Part shown: positions 6,631 to 15,734 of the stretch, piece by piece
How positions within the stretch are numbered: the first letter of the stretch is position 1
Layout of the letters: each line of letters opens with the position of its first letter
Assembly: GCA_049670505.1 (NCBI GenBank)
Contig: JBATTK010000172.1
Location: 1-22,580 of the forward strand
Direction of reading: 5' to 3'
From: JBATTK01 sp049670505
GTDB lineage: Bacteria; Bacteroidota; Bacteroidia; Flavobacteriales; Flavobacteriaceae
DNA: 22,580 bases
The notes under the pieces: generated by a model
What the model saw: the letters and a program-made list of their open reading frames with translations, nothing else
Told to the model about the DNA's origin: nothing
Database searches by the model: none
Program-made: the position numbers and the translations under genes

Positions 6631-7929
6631 CTATGGTGCATTTTTCTTTGTAAAATATCCGTAGTAGGCGATACATAAAAAACACAAAAACGGAAGTAAA
6701 AAAGAAATATTTACTTCCGATATCCCAAGAATCGTTACATCTTTCACACCCGCACCTCCCAAATCTATGATTAAACCTTGCAATTTTGGCATTAGCGCAC
6801 CCCCAACGATAGCCATAACAAGTCCTGCCGCACCAATTTTTGATTCCTCCTCGCTTAGCCCTTCAAGTGCAATACCATAGATGGTCGGAAACATTAGGGA
6901 CATACAAAACGATATCCCTACCAGACCGTACAGGCCTATGGTTCCCTCTACAAATATGGTAACCATACAACAGATTATGGCTAAAATAGCGAAGTATTTT
7001 AATAGCTGGCCCGGATTAATAATCCTAAGCAGGTAAGTGCCTATCATTCTGCCGACCAAAAAAAGCACAAAAGCCAAAAACTGATAATTAGCCGCTGCTA
7101 CGCTCGAAATATGAATCGCTTCCGCGTATTGGTAGATATAGGTCCAGCACATGATTTGGGCACCTACATAAAAAATTTGTGAAATTACCCCTAGAACATA
7201 TTTTTTGTTTCTTTTAAGATTTTGAAATGTATGGGGCAACCCTTTTATACCTTCTTTTGAGCCGGATTGGGGCATTTGGTTCAAAAAAATCAGAAGTGCT
7301 ATGGCCAGTACAACAAAGCCGAGAATTACATAAGGATCTCTGATGACCAATAGATCCGAACTACGTATAAGGGCCTTCCTCACCTCCGATAAAGTCCCAA
7401 AATCCGAAATGTCGTCCGACTGCAATTTTTTAAGAACAAATTGTTGTGCTACCAATAACCCTAAAAGTAGCCCTACAGGATTAAACGCCTGAGCAAGATT
7501 CAACCGTTGGGTCGCCGTTGTTTTGTCTCCCATAGCCAGAATATAGGGGTTAGCGGTGGTTTCTAAAAATGCAAGACCGAAGGTGAGAATATATAGGCCC
7601 AAACAGAAAAACCAAAACTGTTCGGTGATTGCGGCAGGGTAGAACAATAGGGCGCCTACCGCATAAAGCAAGAGACCAATAAGCACGCCGGTCTTATAGG
7701 AATATTTTCTCACAAAAAGTGCGGCAGGTAAAGCCATGCAAAAATAACCGCCATAAAAAGCCATTTGTACCCAAGCCGCCTGTGAGTTTGAAAGTTCCAA
7801 TACTTTTTTGAAGGCCTGTACCATGGGATCTGTGACCGCATTCGCAAAACCCCATAACGCAAAGAGGGAGGTAATGAGGATAAAGGGGAGGATAAGCTTC
7901 TTAGGTACTACGGCCGTCTTTTCTTTCAT
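6631..7929 (-). CDS. fucP: FucP-family MFS sugar:proton symporter
   Basis: 432 residues with about 12 predicted membrane helices. The N-terminal signature region reads LFALWGFANAVTDPMVQAF (about residues 20-38), followed by GGYFCMALPAALFVRKYSYKTG (helix 2 and loop) and FLETTANPYILAMGD, all characteristic of the L-fucose permease branch of the MFS, which imports fucose, glucose/galactose, mannose or N-acetylhexosamines with protons. It sits in the inner membrane. It is the last gene of a minus-strand set with the nucleoside-hydrolase-like and esterase genes, 125 bp behind the esterase, and probably imports a monosaccharide freed by them. The precise sugar cannot be assigned. A 284-bp convergent spacer follows; it holds only a 9-bp inverted repeat with a long loop. 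Confidence 0.85.
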   Translation of the reverse strand: MKEKTAVVPKKLILPFILITSLFALWGFANAVTDPMVQAFKKVLELSNSQAAWVQMAFYGGYFCMALPAALFVRKYSYKTGVLIGLLLYAVGALLFYPAAITEQFWFFCLGLYILTFGLAFLETTANPYILAMGDKTTATQRLNLAQAFNPVGLLLGLLVAQQFVLKKLQSDDISDFGTLSEVRKALIRSSDLLVIRDPYVILGFVVLAIALLIFLNQMPQSGSKEGIKGLPHTFQNLKRNKKYVLGVISQIFYVGAQIMCWTYIYQYAEAIHISSVAAANYQFLAFVLFLVGRMIGTYLLRIINPGQLLKYFAILAIICCMVTIFVEGTIGLYGLVGISFCMSLMFPTIYGIALEGLSEEESKIGAAGLVMAIVGGALMPKLQGLIIDLGGAGVKDVTILGISEVNISFLLPFLCFLCIAYYGYFTKKNAP

Positions 7930-8054
7930 GTATTTCGCTTTTGTGTTGGTTGCCTATAGGGAATTTGGTTCCTTGTTTTTAAAAGGGTACGCTTTTGGTG
8001 CATGGCGGTTTAATTAATTTCTACAAAAGGTTTTTCCCTGAGAAAGCCCAACGA

Positions 8055-8852
8055 CTATAAAAATCGATCGGTTGCCATCACTGTTTTCTTATAAAACTCA
8101 GTATGCCGATAGTTAAAAAAACCATGACCTTGTCCCTCATAAAGCAGCAAACTACAGCTATTGCCTACCCGTAGCATTACGGTTTTGAAGTATTCAACGG
8201 TTTCCACTGGTATGAGATGATCTTTGGTTCCCTGAAATAGTATTGTTGGAGGATTCCCTTTTTTAATGTTATGCAAAGGAGAAAAATCCTTGTACTTCTC
8301 CCCGATCCGTCTATAACCGTATCCGCCGGGACCATTGTCGATCACAGGATTAAAAAGCACCAAAGCATTGGGGATACAACTTATGGAAAGATCATCGGAA
8401 GGGTCGTTGTGCTTTTCTATCATAGCACATGCAGCTGCGAGCTGCCCTCCTGCAGACCCGCCGGCCGCAATAATTTTGTTAGTGTCTACCGCAAGTTCAT
8501 ACGCGTTCTTTCGAATGAACCGTATGGCGGATTTAGCATCCTCCAGTGATTCAAAAGGCGTGGCCTTATGTTTTTTCTCTATCCTATAATCCGCTAAGAA
8601 GCATATGATTTCCCTTTGGGCAAAGTATTTGGCATGAGGTTCAAACTGTTTTCTAGTACCCCCTATCCATCCTCCCCCAAAGAAAAAAACCATGGCAGGA
8701 TAGGATTTTGCCTGATCAAAATCCTTGGGCCTATAGACTTCCAAATATAATTTGGTCGTATCCAAACGCTTATAAACAATGGTATCTTGTGAAAAACCTA
8801 CGCTCAATGCCAATAAGAGCAGGGAGAAAGCGCAAATGATCTTTTTTGTCAT
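8055..8852 (-). CDS. Secreted alpha/beta-hydrolase, acetyl-esterase-like
   Basis: 265 residues with a Sec signal peptide (hydrophobic 5-19, likely cleavage after GFSQ). The alpha/beta-hydrolase_3/BD-FAE-like layout is complete: oxyanion element FFGGGW (57-62), nucleophile S133 in GGSAGG, acid Asp in LFQGTKDHLIPV, and catalytic His in GQGHGFF near the C-terminus. Such enzymes in polysaccharide loci remove acetyl or other acyl groups from glycans, usually in the periplasm. Its ATG (8850-8852) shares one base with the TAA of the upstream nucleoside-hydrolase-like gene (TAATG), so translation is probably coupled. Other small-ester substrates cannot be excluded. Confidence 0.85.
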   Translation of the reverse strand: MTKKIICAFSLLLLALSVGFSQDTIVYKRLDTTKLYLEVYRPKDFDQAKSYPAMVFFFGGGWIGGTRKQFEPHAKYFAQREIICFLADYRIEKKHKATPFESLEDAKSAIRFIRKNAYELAVDTNKIIAAGGSAGGQLAAACAMIEKHNDPSDDLSISCIPNALVLFNPVIDNGPGGYGYRRIGEKYKDFSPLHNIKKGNPPTILFQGTKDHLIPVETVEYFKTVMLRVGNSCSLLLYEGQGHGFFNYRHTEFYKKTVMATDRFL

Positions 8853-9772
8853 TAGGGTCTGGTTGGCTTAAAACGCACTATTTCCGATTTAAAATCCTGA
8901 AGCATCATTTTGGCATTTATTTGTTGGTAAAAACGGATGTTTCGTCCGCCGTTGTCCTTGGACATTTTAATGGTTACGCTTTCACTCCACTCCGGATGTA
9001 AAAAGGCTTCGATCAGTGCTACGTCCCATAAAATCCGTTCTTTTCGCAAGGGATCTAAATGATCGTCCCACCGATTTAAAAGATAGATGCCCAAAGGATT
9101 ATTTTGAAATGTGGTACTTAAATCTTGATATCCTACTTTCAATGCCTTGGCGACGTTTAAAGGTAAAATATGCATCTCTACCTTGGAATGCAATAAAGAC
9201 TGCAGGGCATATATATCCATGATGCTATTAAAGTCGGTTTGACCAAAAACACCCTTTTCAAAATCATATGTAGCACCTAACCAATACAGTTTTATTTTTT
9301 CTTCGATAGCATCATCTATAAAAAGCGCGGAGGCTACATTAGTAAGTGCTCCCAAAGCTATGACAGTAAGCTTTTCACCATCTTTTAGCTGTTGGGCCCG
9401 TTGTATTATTTCATATGCGCTAGCTGAATGCTGCGCCCTATCGCCCCAATCGTACATTCTTGCAATTGCCCCCCTATTGGTCTTTTTTTCCATATTCAAT
9501 ATGGCCAACAACTGTTGGTTCAATCTATGGCTGTTTTCCATCGTATTGGGTATTGCCCAATGGCTGGTCTGCCAATGTGTAGCGTTTATGGCCAATACGT
9601 CTACGGTTTTTTCCAGTAAAATTCTAGACAGGGCATATAGGTCGTCCACTTCATTGCCCGTATCCAAATCGATAATAAGGTTTCTGGAAGGCATCTCTTG
9701 TTTTTGGCCCTGTAGAAGCAGGGGTGAAAAAATGACTATCGCCACTTTTACCATACTTACAAATAACTTCAT
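8852..9772 (-). CDS. Secreted nucleoside-hydrolase-like (IUNH-fold) protein
   Basis: 306 residues with an N-terminal signal peptide (hydrophobic 8-20, likely cut near LQGQ). The Ca2+-binding aspartate loop of the inosine/uridine nucleoside hydrolase family is present as D35-L-D37-T-G-N-E-V-D43-D44, two residues longer than the classical DTDPGxDD; this insert is typical of a divergent branch. The ALGALTNVASAL segment and the late ILWDVALIEAFLHPEW (Asp corresponding to the C-terminal Ca2+ ligand) also fit. Classical members hydrolyse N-ribosides in the cytoplasm; an exported member in a glycan locus suggests another furanoside or glycoside substrate, which is inference. It is the first gene of the minus-strand unit with the esterase and FucP-type permease. 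Confidence 0.8.
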   Translation of the reverse strand: MKLFVSMVKVAIVIFSPLLLQGQKQEMPSRNLIIDLDTGNEVDDLYALSRILLEKTVDVLAINATHWQTSHWAIPNTMENSHRLNQQLLAILNMEKKTNRGAIARMYDWGDRAQHSASAYEIIQRAQQLKDGEKLTVIALGALTNVASALFIDDAIEEKIKLYWLGATYDFEKGVFGQTDFNSIMDIYALQSLLHSKVEMHILPLNVAKALKVGYQDLSTTFQNNPLGIYLLNRWDDHLDPLRKERILWDVALIEAFLHPEWSESVTIKMSKDNGGRNIRFYQQINAKMMLQDFKSEIVRFKPTRP

Positions 9773-9854
9773 ATTATCTTAATTTAACTTTTTAAATAGT
9801 AAAGTTATGGTTTCCAAGTGGTTTTATTTTTTAACGTTATTTGATAAGGTTAAA

Positions 9855-9895
9855 AGGATTCCCATTAAACAGTGAACGTATGTAATGGGAATCCT
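9855..9895 (-). terminator. Perfect 13-bp stem-loop after the large T9SS enzyme gene
   Basis: AGGATTCCCATTA (9855-9867) and TAATGGGAATCCT (9883-9895) are exact reverse complements around a 15-base loop. In the minus direction the hairpin begins 17 bases after the stop of the large gene and is followed by TTTT. It separates that gene from the nucleoside-hydrolase-like unit, so the latter probably has its own promoter. Confidence 0.7.
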
Positions 9896-9912
9896 ATAGT
9901 AAATGATCAAAT

Positions 9913-12900
9913 CTATTTTATCTGTAGCAGCTTTTCTTCCGTATCCCCATTTTTAAAGGCCATTTTGAAAATATAAAGTCCTTCTTTTAAGGTTTCCACA
10001 GGAACTATGATCTCATCATCCGTATACTGATTTGATGTATAGGAGTAAGTGGCGACCGTTCTTCCGGTCATGTCACAGATTCTTATGTTCAGGTCATCTT
10101 TGGAAAGCCCTGACTTCTTTTGGGCGTCCGAAAAGGAAACTGTTAAAAGATCCGATGCGGGATTTGGATAGATGGAAAAGGGGTTTTCTGAAGCAAATAA
10201 TCCTGGCGAAGCCCTAAGACTCGTACCGCCGACAGGCAATATTTCTTCTAACCTAATGTCTTCCCACCATACGGAACCTGTACCATTGAAGAGTTGCAAG
10301 TTGATTTCCATATCATTTGTGCCGGCAGGTGGAACTATGTTATTCAAGCCAATAAATTTATAAGTCAGGTCTACACCTCCAAATGCTCCAAATTGGGTAG
10401 CTTTGGTAATATTTTTTCCATCCCCACCTTGAATATAGGCTCCATTTTCATCAAGAAACTGAATGAAGAACCGAGAAAACCCTTCGGTAAGCGACCTTTT
10501 GACTTTACCCGTTAAATTATAGGTACTGCCCTCGTTGACCTTTACCAATTGTCTTGACCCGCTAAAACCTTTGGAAGATCGGAAAAGTCGCATGATCGAA
10601 CTTTCAGTGCCCTGTGCATTAACAACATCGGTCTCTACGGTTCCTCCGTTGGTCCATGGATTTTTTTGATTACTGTTGAAATCACCGTTTCTTAAAATAC
10701 TAGTGGGTGCGGTATTACTGTTGTCCGCCATCTCAATGTCATCAAACCATGCGGTTCCCGTAGCCGCTAAAATCTGAGGTGTTATCTCTACCTGCGTACC
10801 ACCTTCTGGAACGGTAAAACTTGTCGTCATCAATTTATAATTGGCCGAGCTGTTAAAGAAATTGGAGGTAGCCTGTCCAATTTCATTATTGCCTGCATCC
10901 AAAAATTTTACAAGAATGCGAAAAGCACCTGTTTCAGAAGTCCGTTCGCCTTTAAAATAACCTTGTACCGAGTATTGTCCCAATGGTTGTACGGGCACCG
11001 TTTGTACTGCACCAAAAAAACGGGAACCTTCTGGTGTATCTTGTGGCAAAAACAAACGAAGTGCCTTGCTGCCAGACCTGGACTCGGTCTCATCATCTAC
11101 AACAGTTCCCGCATTTGTCCATGGAGCTTTTGATGGGTCTTCGAAATCCCCATTGCTCAAAAGATTTCCTGGGCCCTGCCCAGTGAGCGACAAGGTAATT
11201 GTAGGGTCTTCGGAATCATTACTTTCAATAATCAAATTCGCCCTTCGCGAACTCGATTGAGAAGCTGTAAAAGTTATTTCCAATATGGCCGATTCTCCAG
11301 GCTCCAACGTATTGCCAGATTGGTTCTGAAAAGTAAAAAGTTGCGCATCGGGTCCGTCTATACTAATATTATTGAGCTGTAACGAAGCTGTACCTACATT
11401 TGCCACATTTATGGTTATGGTCTTGGAGGTATTCAAATCGATAAGGCCAAAATCCAAGGAACCATTTGCTATCAATGTATTTGTTTCTGCGTCGTAAATG
11501 GCAAGGTCAGGTTCGGTTTGCCCTGAATCTGGAATGATAATAGCATCTTCAAAAACTGCCGTAGAAAGCTGACCGTTTATGGTACTTGAACCTGCCAATC
11601 CTAATAAAACATCAAAAGGAAATACTACTATGGTACTTTTTAGTAACTCAAAAGTATTGCCATCATTGGAATATGAAGTAGTGAACCTGTTTCCCGATCG
11701 GTTTACTTTTAACCATATAGGTGCGGTCGTATTAATTACCGAAACTAGTTCCGTGTCATTTCCCCCTAAAGTTCTTTGTTGAAGCACCAATTCTGTAGCT
11801 CCGGATAATCCTAGGAACAGGTTTTCACTGTCCACAATATTTGATTTACGCACCATGACCCCAAAAATTCCTGTTTCTGGTACGCTTGACAATTTCGTGG
11901 TGAATTCAAAATCACCTTCAATCTTTTCATAGATATATCTAAACTGGTCAGATGTACCACCAATTCCGGATCCCGAAGCGTCCATAGTAAAAATACCGTT
12001 GGAAGAACGAACCCTGCCCGCAGGGTTTGCTCCACCTACATTGCCATTTTTGGCAACAAAAACAGTTCTACCGTCCGCATAACTAGTTTGGCTGGAGGCT
12101 TTTGTGTCCAGGTTGTTGCCTTCATAAAATAGTTTGTGCGTTGCGCTATCAGTAATATAGTCACTTCTAACAAACGCCTCCTTATTTTTCTTGATGGTAA
12201 ATGGATATTCAAAACTGTTGTCCACAGCCTTTAAAACAACTTCTTTGTTCTCTTCGGATGAGTTCCGTACCCTCCAAATCGTGTAAAGGCTGTTTCCGTT
12301 TGCATCTTTTACCCTTCCAAAGGAAGTTAACCGTAATCCAGTATTCTGTTTTCCAGAATCATCGCCATTGTATGGAATGTCTTTAAACCCATCTGCTATA
12401 ACCGTAACATCCAATCTGTTGAAGGCGAATGCCCTAGATGTTGTGCCAGTCAAAGTAAAGCTGAATGGGGATTCGTCAGGGTCATTACTGGCTATGTTAA
12501 CTGTTGCCGTACGTGTACCATCGCCTGTGGGTTCAAATTGTATGGAGAGTATGGTATTTTCCCTATTGGCCAAAGTGGTATTGGGTTGTGCCGTAATCTG
12601 AAAATCATTTGCGTTCGCCCCATCAATGGTGATGTTTGAAAGATTAAGGTTGCCACCGCCTAAATTTGTAATTTCGAAATCATTTGTGACACCGTTATTT
12701 CCTAATCGCAACGTTCCAAAATCGAAGGCACCACCATTTTCCAATGTTAAATCTACTCCTGCTACTACTTGAATATCGGGTAGATTTGTAGTCAACATTG
12801 TGGTGACGGAATTGGGCGGAAGTTGAATAGTGCCGTCAGGTAAAGTCGTTGCTTCCGTTGGGTCATTGGTACTGCCCAAAGTACCCACGGATTGATACAT

Positions 12901-14304
12901 GACCTTTCCAGAAAACCCTAGATTGGAAATATCCAATGTTTTATTCGCTCCGCTTGCATTGGTGATCCAAAAGTTTTTATTGTTATTGTTTGAGAAAGAG
13001 AAGCCAAATAATTCTGGAACGCTGGTGCCATCTAAGTTTGTAATTCCAGAGAAGGAGAGTTGCTGCCTTTGGGTCATTCCTGAACTAGCTAAACTTGCCA
13101 ACGAAATGGCACGCCCAACAGCGTTGATTCCTCCGTCATTGGTGGTCATGCCTCCAAATTCATGCATCTGTAGTAGTTCGGAAGAAGGCAATTCCAAATA
13201 ACTGGCAATATTATAATTTACGACCAGAGCATTTTCCCAACGGAATCTATCCTGGTTGACCCCTGAACCTATTTTAAAAAAATTGGGCATATATTCCGTC
13301 CACCAGACATCCCAATTATCGGCAGTTACCACATTGGCAAAATCAGTATTTATTTTAGCTTGGTCGAATACCGCTCTAAAGGAATTTAGCATGGTATTTA
13401 ATTCTGCCTGATTCGTTGCCGTTTGGTTAGGATTTGATTCGATATACGCATGCATGGTAAGCGCATCTACCAAGTTTCTGTCCAATCTAGGAATTACATA
13501 ACCGTTCCAAAAGTCTTTGCGCTTGCCCGAGGAACCCTCGGTGTCAAAGTAGGCCACAGCGGAAAATTTAGCATTTGGAAATTCTTTTTTTATTTCCGTA
13601 ATAAAATAGTGACATGCTTCGGGGTATCCAAAACCTGCATTGTCTTCTCTAAACCCCTGAAAATTTAAAAATTGGTATTTTCCTGCACCAAAGTATACTT
13701 CATTGGACAGTTCAATGAATTTAACGGGCATTCCATTGGCTTCTGCACGTCTCAACATTTCTAGATTCCGTTGCAACCTGTCTTCAAAGGCCCTCCACCA
13801 ATCTGTTTGTAAAGGCTGAAATGTTTCACTATCCTCTGGAACACCGAATTTCTCGGCATAATAATCCAAACCGGGAGTGGTCATGTTCATTACATAGACC
13901 GGCTGAAAATTATTGGCTTCTTGTGCTTTTGAAAAATTTTCGATGGAGTTTGTTTTTCCAGTTCCGTTTTCGATAATAGATTTAACGAACCCTATCATTT
14001 GTGTAGGGTCTATCCAACCATCCTCGCTTCCTGGAGTTCCTTTGGCAGGAAAAAAGGTGTCATTTCGGTAATCCCAGTTTTCGGAGACCGTACCACCAGG
14101 GAAACGTAGGTTTGTAATTCTGGATTCAACCAGCGAAGCCAATCTATTCTGATTGTTCCAAGGTTCCTCAATAAGTGTACTGTTATTGTTACATCCTATA
14201 ATATTAGGATCGTTGGTCATCGTAGTTCCTTCTGATACCTGTATTTGTGCATTGGCAACGAACAGGGAAAGGAAAAGAATAAAAAAAGTAATTTTTGTCT
14301 TCAT
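9913..14304 (-). CDS. T9SS-exported multidomain glycoside-hydrolase-like enzyme, 1463 aa
   Basis: The signal peptide is residues 1-19 (cut after VANA). Residues 21-505 look like a clan-GH-A TIM barrel plus beta domain: ITNLRFPGGTVSENWDY (63-79), a likely acid/base E202 in ELSNEVYFG and a likely nucleophile E337 in WWTEYMP, 135 residues apart. I cannot name the GH family; GH51/GH39-like enzymes are the nearest in style. Then: choice-of-anchor-D-type module (about 510-620), beta-rich region (625-750), LamG/DUF1349-like module (750-925), second anchor-D module (935-1043, SNDSEDPTITLSLTG), two CBM4/9-like modules each opening NGDF and ending WFDDIEM or WWEDIRL (1047-1192, 1201-1354), and a type A T9SS sorting domain from about 1373 (SIYPNPASDLLTV). 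Probably cell-surface or secreted. Single gene between its own terminator and the divergent GH43. Confidence 0.8.
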   Translation of the reverse strand: MKTKITFFILFLSLFVANAQIQVSEGTTMTNDPNIIGCNNNSTLIEEPWNNQNRLASLVESRITNLRFPGGTVSENWDYRNDTFFPAKGTPGSEDGWIDPTQMIGFVKSIIENGTGKTNSIENFSKAQEANNFQPVYVMNMTTPGLDYYAEKFGVPEDSETFQPLQTDWWRAFEDRLQRNLEMLRRAEANGMPVKFIELSNEVYFGAGKYQFLNFQGFREDNAGFGYPEACHYFITEIKKEFPNAKFSAVAYFDTEGSSGKRKDFWNGYVIPRLDRNLVDALTMHAYIESNPNQTATNQAELNTMLNSFRAVFDQAKINTDFANVVTADNWDVWWTEYMPNFFKIGSGVNQDRFRWENALVVNYNIASYLELPSSELLQMHEFGGMTTNDGGINAVGRAISLASLASSGMTQRQQLSFSGITNLDGTSVPELFGFSFSNNNNKNFWITNASGANKTLDISNLGFSGKVMYQSVGTLGSTNDPTEATTLPDGTIQLPPNSVTTMLTTNLPDIQVVAGVDLTLENGGAFDFGTLRLGNNGVTNDFEITNLGGGNLNLSNITIDGANANDFQITAQPNTTLANRENTILSIQFEPTGDGTRTATVNIASNDPDESPFSFTLTGTTSRAFAFNRLDVTVIADGFKDIPYNGDDSGKQNTGLRLTSFGRVKDANGNSLYTIWRVRNSSEENKEVVLKAVDNSFEYPFTIKKNKEAFVRSDYITDSATHKLFYEGNNLDTKASSQTSYADGRTVFVAKNGNVGGANPAGRVRSSNGIFTMDASGSGIGGTSDQFRYIYEKIEGDFEFTTKLSSVPETGIFGVMVRKSNIVDSENLFLGLSGATELVLQQRTLGGNDTELVSVINTTAPIWLKVNRSGNRFTTSYSNDGNTFELLKSTIVVFPFDVLLGLAGSSTINGQLSTAVFEDAIIIPDSGQTEPDLAIYDAETNTLIANGSLDFGLIDLNTSKTITINVANVGTASLQLNNISIDGPDAQLFTFQNQSGNTLEPGESAILEITFTASQSSSRRANLIIESNDSEDPTITLSLTGQGPGNLLSNGDFEDPSKAPWTNAGTVVDDETESRSGSKALRLFLPQDTPEGSRFFGAVQTVPVQPLGQYSVQGYFKGERTSETGAFRILVKFLDAGNNEIGQATSNFFNSSANYKLMTTSFTVPEGGTQVEITPQILAATGTAWFDDIEMADNSNTAPTSILRNGDFNSNQKNPWTNGGTVETDVVNAQGTESSIMRLFRSSKGFSGSRQLVKVNEGSTYNLTGKVKRSLTEGFSRFFIQFLDENGAYIQGGDGKNITKATQFGAFGGVDLTYKFIGLNNIVPPAGTNDMEINLQLFNGTGSVWWEDIRLEEILPVGGTSLRASPGLFASENPFSIYPNPASDLLTVSFSDAQKKSGLSKDDLNIRICDMTGRTVATYSYTSNQYTDDEIIVPVETLKEGLYIFKMAFKNGDTEEKLLQIK

Positions 14305-14449
14305 GATTTTGAGGATTTACATAGTTTTTAACTAATTATTAACGAAAATCATAAAATGCAATGAAGTAAAACGATGGATTTGTAAATCAAAAGATGTTAT
14401 GTAGGCATAATCCTTCTATTTGCAGTAGTAATTCATTTTCAAGGTTTCC

Positions 14450-14457
14450 TAGCTTTG
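14450..14457 (+). promoter_or_regulatory. Candidate -7 box (TAGCTTTG) for the GH43 gene
   Basis: TAGCTTTG matches TAnnTTTG exactly and lies 34 bp before the ATG at 14492, which fits a short leader. The nearest upstream TTG (14420-14422) is 27 bases away, too far for a standard pair. The box argues against the TTG at 14459 as the start codon. Confidence 0.4.
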
Positions 14458-14491
14458 CTTGCTGGGTAGACCTTTTCTAAAACACTGTACA

Positions 14492-15523
14492 ATGGCATAT
14501 GGCAAATACCTTACTTTTTTTGTTTTTTTACTTCTTTTTGTTCCGATAAATGCGCAACAAAAAGTAAAATCGGGCAACCCGATCATTGAAGATTGGTATG
14601 CTGATCCCGAAATAACCATTTTGGATAATACCTATTGGATATTTCCAACCTTTTCAGGTATTGTGAAAAAACAAGATTTTTTGGATGCTTTTTCTTCTAA
14701 GGATTTAGTTCATTGGAAAAAGCATCCAAAAATTATAAATCCTAAAAATGTAGCATGGGTAAAGAATGAACTTTGGGCTCCTTCTGCAATTGAAAAAGAC
14801 GGAAACTATTTTATTTTTTTCAGTGCCAACGATATCCAAACCCCGGAAAGTCATTGGTGGGATCCTCAAAAACACGATAGTACCGAGGTAGGCGGCATTG
14901 GTATTGCCAAGTCAAAAAAACCGGGAGGACCATACATGGATTACCTGGGTAAACCTTTGATCGGTAAAGTTCTCAACGGTGCGCAGCCTATCGATCAATA
15001 TGTTTTTAAGGCCGAGGACGGCACCTATTATATTATTTATGGAGGTTGGGGGCATTGCAATATCGGGAAGCTCAACGCTGATTTTACCGCTTTGATCCCT
15101 TTTGAAGACGGGCAACTTGTCAAAGAAATTACACCAGAAAATTATGTCGAAGGTCCTGTAATGTTCTATCGTGAAAGTAAATATTATTTAGTGTGGTCGG
15201 AAGGCAGTTGGGGCAGGGATTCCTATAAAGTAGCCTATGGCATTGCAGATACCCCTTTTGGTCCATTTGACAGAATCTCTACTATTTTGGAATCAGATCA
15301 TAAAATTGCTACAGGTGCAGGGCATAATTCCGTATTACATATGCCAGATACAGATGATTGGTACATTGTTTATCATCGTAGGCCAATACCGAATGAACAC
15401 CGAAACCATAGAGTGGTGTGTATCGATAAAATGGAATTCCATACGGATGGCACCATAAAACCGATAAAGATGACTTTTGAGGGGGTGGGCAAAGTCCCTC
15501 TAAAAATTTCTAATGGGAAATAA
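14492..15523 (+). CDS. Secreted glycoside hydrolase family 43 enzyme
   Basis: 343 residues from the ATG at 14492, chosen over the upstream TTG (14459) because it gives a clean signal peptide (MAYGKYLTFFVFLLLFVPINAQ) and leaves room for the -7 box. The five-bladed propeller catalytic trio of GH43 is visible: base D38 in WYADPEI, pKa-modulating D168 in QPIDQYVF, and acid E220 in VEGPVMF. The protein consists of essentially the catalytic domain with a short C-terminal strand region. GH43 members are mostly alpha-L-arabinofuranosidases, beta-xylosidases or galactan-active enzymes; subfamily is not assignable by eye. Periplasmic or secreted. It is divergent from the large T9SS enzyme and convergent with the permease pair, only 22 bp from the small membrane protein gene. 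Confidence 0.85.
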   Translation: MAYGKYLTFFVFLLLFVPINAQQKVKSGNPIIEDWYADPEITILDNTYWIFPTFSGIVKKQDFLDAFSSKDLVHWKKHPKIINPKNVAWVKNELWAPSAIEKDGNYFIFFSANDIQTPESHWWDPQKHDSTEVGGIGIAKSKKPGGPYMDYLGKPLIGKVLNGAQPIDQYVFKAEDGTYYIIYGGWGHCNIGKLNADFTALIPFEDGQLVKEITPENYVEGPVMFYRESKYYLVWSEGSWGRDSYKVAYGIADTPFGPFDRISTILESDHKIATGAGHNSVLHMPDTDDWYIVYHRRPIPNEHRNHRVVCIDKMEFHTDGTIKPIKMTFEGVGKVPLKISNGK

Positions 15524-15545
15524 AAGCCCGTTACTTATCGATTTA

Positions 15546-15719
15546 CTATTTTACTTTGGATTTGTTTATCCAAAACGGGGCGGTAAGGAACCATAACAAC
15601 GTACCAATAAGCATCAAGGTTTTGTAATCTTCAAGTTGAACTACGTTCAGAAATACTAAGATCGAAGGAACCAAAGTCAGTGCCAGGCCTAAAAAAGATA
15701 CTGTTCTAAGAACTATCAT
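15546..15719 (-). CDS. 57-aa two-helix membrane protein behind the NCS1 permease
   Basis: This short gene runs from an ATG at 15717-15719 to a TAG at 15546-15548. The product has two hydrophobic segments, residues about 3-26 (VSFLGLALTLVPSILVFLNVV) shortened here as VSFLGLALTLVPSIL, and about 34-50 (LMLIGTLLWFLTAPFW), joined by a short polar loop QLEDYK and ending in a basic tail NKSKVK. It starts 15 bases after the stop of the permease gene on the same strand, so it is almost surely co-transcribed. A helical hairpin of this kind next to a permease suggests a small accessory subunit or an assembly/stability factor; that is inference. Family not recognised. Confidence 0.65.
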   Translation of the reverse strand: MIVLRTVSFLGLALTLVPSILVFLNVVQLEDYKTLMLIGTLLWFLTAPFWINKSKVK

Positions 15720-15734
15720 AATTCTTTGAATTAA

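Noticed and set aside
14459..14491. TTG at 14459 as the GH43 start
   Set aside because: It would lie next to the -7 box and add a poor charged leader before the signal peptide; the ATG at 14492 gives a standard signal peptide.
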